A stretch of DNA of 6,661 nt from Anaerolineaceae bacterium UBA1363. Its GTDB lineage: Bacteria; Chloroflexota; Anaerolineae; Anaerolineales; Anaerolineaceae. Positions 5,346 through 6,661 of this stretch are shown here, one piece after another (the first letter of the stretch is position 1; every line of letters begins with the position of its first letter). Location: positions 1 to 6,661 of the forward strand of contig DBRR01000037.1 of NCBI GenBank assembly GCA_002306055.1. Reading direction: 5' to 3'. Below the pieces are notes generated by a model, which was given only the letters and a program-made list of their open reading frames with translations, did not search any database and was not told the origin of the DNA. The position numbers were made by a program, and so were the translations under genes.

Positions 5346-6661
5346 ATGCACAAATTCTTCCCACACCTTCTACTCAGTCTGATATTCGCCATCATGCTGT
5401 TCTTATTTCCAAGCTGGAATGAAGTTTACGCCTATTCCACCGACGCGGAAACCCAGGGCGTGATTCTCTATGTCAAACCCGGTGCGAATGGCACCTGCGC
5501 CTCCTGGGCGGATGCCTGTGAGCTGCAGACAGCTCTGTTCAACGCGGTAGCTGGCGACCAAATCTGGGTGGCGGCGGGAACTTACAAGCCAACGACTTCC
5601 TCAAATCGTGAAGCCACAATCCAGTTAAAAAATGATGTGGCAATTTTTGGTGGCTTTCCTTCTGCTGGTGGAGATTTGTCACAACGGGATTGGGAGACAA
5701 ACACCACTACTATAAGCGGAGACATTGGGATTGTTGGAAACAACGATGATAACAGCTACCACGTGGTCACAGGCAGTGGAGTGGGCGTGACCACTATTTT
5801 GAATGGCTTTACCATCAGTGGTGGGAATGCAAACGGGACTTCTCCAAACGTTGTCGGAGGTGGGATGTTTAACTCAGGTGGTAGCCCCACCCTAACCAAT
5901 GTCACCTTCAGCGGAAATTCGGCAACGAATTACGGTGGCGGGATGTACAACTCCGGCAGCCCCACCCTGACCAATGTCACCTTTAGCAGCAACTCAGCAA
6001 CCTATGGCGGCGGGATGTATAACACCAACAGCAGCCCCACCCTGAGCAATATCACCTTCAGCGACAACACAGCATCCAATGACGGCGGAGGGATGTATAA
6101 CACCAACAGCAGCCCCACCCTGAGCAATATCACCTTCAGCGGCAACACAGCATTCTATTACGGCGGAGGGATGTACAACAATAACAGCAGCAGCCCCAGC
6201 CTAACTAATGTCACCTTCAGCGGGAACACGGCGATTAATGGTGGAGGAATGTATAACACCACCAACAGCAGCCCCACCCTGTATGATGTCAACTTCAGCG
6301 ATAACACGGCAACGAATTACGGCGGAGGGATGTACAACTTCAACAGCAGCAGCCCCACCCTGTATGATGTCACCTACAGCGGCAACACAGCATCCAAAGA
6401 CGGCGGAGGGATGTACAACTTCACCAACAGCAGCCCCAGGCTGACCAATGTCACCTTCAGCGGGAACACGGCGATTAATGGTGGAGGAATGTATAACACC
6501 ACAAACAGCAGTCCCAGCCTGACCAATGTCACCTTCTCCACCAACTCGGAAACTGATTACGGCGGTGGGATGTACAATTATCGAAGCAGCCCCAGCCTGA
6601 GCAATGTCACCTTATCCGGCAACTCGGCAATATATGACGGCGGCGGGATGTATAACACCAA
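5346..6661 (+). CDS. Secreted right-handed β-helix repeat protein, 3' end beyond window
   Basis: At least 438 residues; the frame has no stop before the window ends. Residues 1-29 are a signal peptide: a hydrophobic stretch (about 8-22) and a likely cleavage after VYA, so the protein is exported. Residues 38-165 look like the N-terminal cap found in pectate-lyase-like β-helix surface proteins: VILYVKPGANGTCASWADAC, then GDQIWVAAGTYKPT, LKNDVAIFGGFP, LSQRDWETN and DNSYHVVTGSG followed by LNGFTISGGNAN. From residue 171 come ten complete repeats of 24-27 residues plus part of an eleventh, consensus GGGMYN...SSPTLTNVTFSGNTA, each presumably one helix coil. The paired GGG-M and FxxN elements resemble polymorphic membrane protein repeats. 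Such proteins often end in a cell-surface anchor, which lies outside the window here. There is no catalytic motif I can identify; adhesion or a surface role is inferred only. It is transcribed divergently from pheS. Confidence 0.88.
   Translation, partial: MHKFFPHLLLSLIFAIMLFLFPSWNEVYAYSTDAETQGVILYVKPGANGTCASWADACELQTALFNAVAGDQIWVAAGTYKPTTSSNREATIQLKNDVAIFGGFPSAGGDLSQRDWETNTTTISGDIGIVGNNDDNSYHVVTGSGVGVTTILNGFTISGGNANGTSPNVVGGGMFNSGGSPTLTNVTFSGNSATNYGGGMYNSGSPTLTNVTFSSNSATYGGGMYNTNSSPTLSNITFSDNTASNDGGGMYNTNSSPTLSNITFSGNTAFYYGGGMYNNNSSSPSLTNVTFSGNTAINGGGMYNTTNSSPTLYDVNFSDNTATNYGGGMYNFNSSSPTLYDVTYSGNTASKDGGGMYNFTNSSPRLTNVTFSGNTAINGGGMYNTTNSSPSLTNVTFSTNSETDYGGGMYNYRSSPSLSNVTLSGNSAIYDGGGMYNT
6012..6063 (+). 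repeat. Exact 52-base duplication between repeat units 3 and 4, copy 1
   Basis: Identical to 6090-6141, one unit (78 bases) downstream. After a single A/G difference the match continues for a further 11 bases, so units 3 and 4 are nearly the same and are probably the product of a recent single-unit duplication. Confidence 0.88.
6090..6141 (+). repeat. Exact 52-base duplication between repeat units 3 and 4, copy 2
   Basis: Second copy of 6012-6063. The two units differ mainly in the residues before the next GGG (TASND against TAFYY). Confidence 0.88.
6207..6262 (+). repeat. Exact 56-base duplication, copy 1
   Basis: This stretch, spanning the end of repeat unit 5 and the start of unit 6, recurs without change at 6447-6502 (end of unit 8, start of unit 9). 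The copies are 240 bases apart, exactly three repeat units, and the flanking bases differ. Confidence 0.9.
6447..6502 (+). repeat. Exact 56-base duplication, copy 2
   Basis: Identical to 6207-6262, including synonymous positions, which points to recent duplication or gene conversion rather than protein-level selection alone. Confidence 0.9.

Larger units (their letters stand above)
5856..6661 (+). repeat. Tandem coding repeats of 72-81 bases (β-helix coils)
   Basis: Unit starts, each at the first Gly codon of GGGM, are 5856, 5934, 6006, 6084, 6162, 6240, 6321, 6402, 6480, 6561 and 6639 (partial). Lengths are 78, 72, 78, 78, 78, 81, 81, 78, 81 and 78 bases, always multiples of three. Variation is concentrated in the Asn/Ser/Thr linker after MYN and in the two or three residues before GGG; the SPxLxxVxFS and N(T/S)A parts are nearly fixed. 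Confidence 0.95.

Noticed and set aside
6208..6444. Plus-strand 78-codon repetitive frame
   Set aside because: Out-of-frame reading of the β-helix repeats; repetition comes from the real coding repeats.
5856..6661. CRISPR-like regular repeats
   Set aside because: Units are contiguous, in frame and encode a conserved protein coil; there are no unique spacers between identical repeats.

Overview
The window is a piece of ordinary bacterial chromosome, most likely from Chloroflexota (Anaerolineae-like). This placement is an inference from four things: a T-box-controlled pheST operon, the style of the PheS and PheT proteins, a stand-alone DsrE/YedF-type domain, and a secreted β-helix protein with GGGMYN...SSPTLTNVTFSGN repeats of a kind common in Anaerolineae. 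No 16S or marker-gene comparison could be run.

Layout from left to right. Positions 1-180 hold a short imperfect CTCCCAATTTT-type pyrimidine repeat and the ribosome binding site of the first gene. Positions 181-975 (+) encode a LigB/DODA-type extradiol ring-opening dioxygenase-like protein. A strong hairpin with a T tract (1004-1035) separates it from a convergent three-gene operon on the minus strand: pheS (4971-3937), pheT (3925-1394) and a small DsrE/YedF-like sulfurtransferase-fold gene (1385-1050). The gaps inside the operon are only 11 and 8 bases, each carrying a Shine-Dalgarno sequence. Upstream of pheS, positions 5246-5001 form a complete T-box riboswitch leader: a σ70-type promoter (TTGACC, 17 bp, TATAAT), a Stem I with an apparent UUC (Phe) specifier, a T-box AGGGTGGTACCACG whose UGGU bulge matches an ACCA tRNA end, and mutually exclusive antiterminator and terminator hairpins. 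Uncharged tRNA-Phe should therefore switch on transcription of pheS-pheT-dsrE.

Back to back with that promoter, an extended -10 promoter (TGCTATAAT, 5298-5306) reads to the right into a secreted right-handed β-helix repeat protein (start 5346). Its frame is still open at the window end. It has a signal peptide, an N-terminal cap and at least ten complete 24-27-residue repeats, with long exact DNA duplications between repeats that point to recombination-driven repeat turnover.

I see no mobile element, CRISPR array, tRNA or rRNA gene. No clearly new system is evident. The parts most worth a second look are the T-box leader details, the small DsrE gene tied to the pheST switch, and the repeat evolution of the truncated surface protein.
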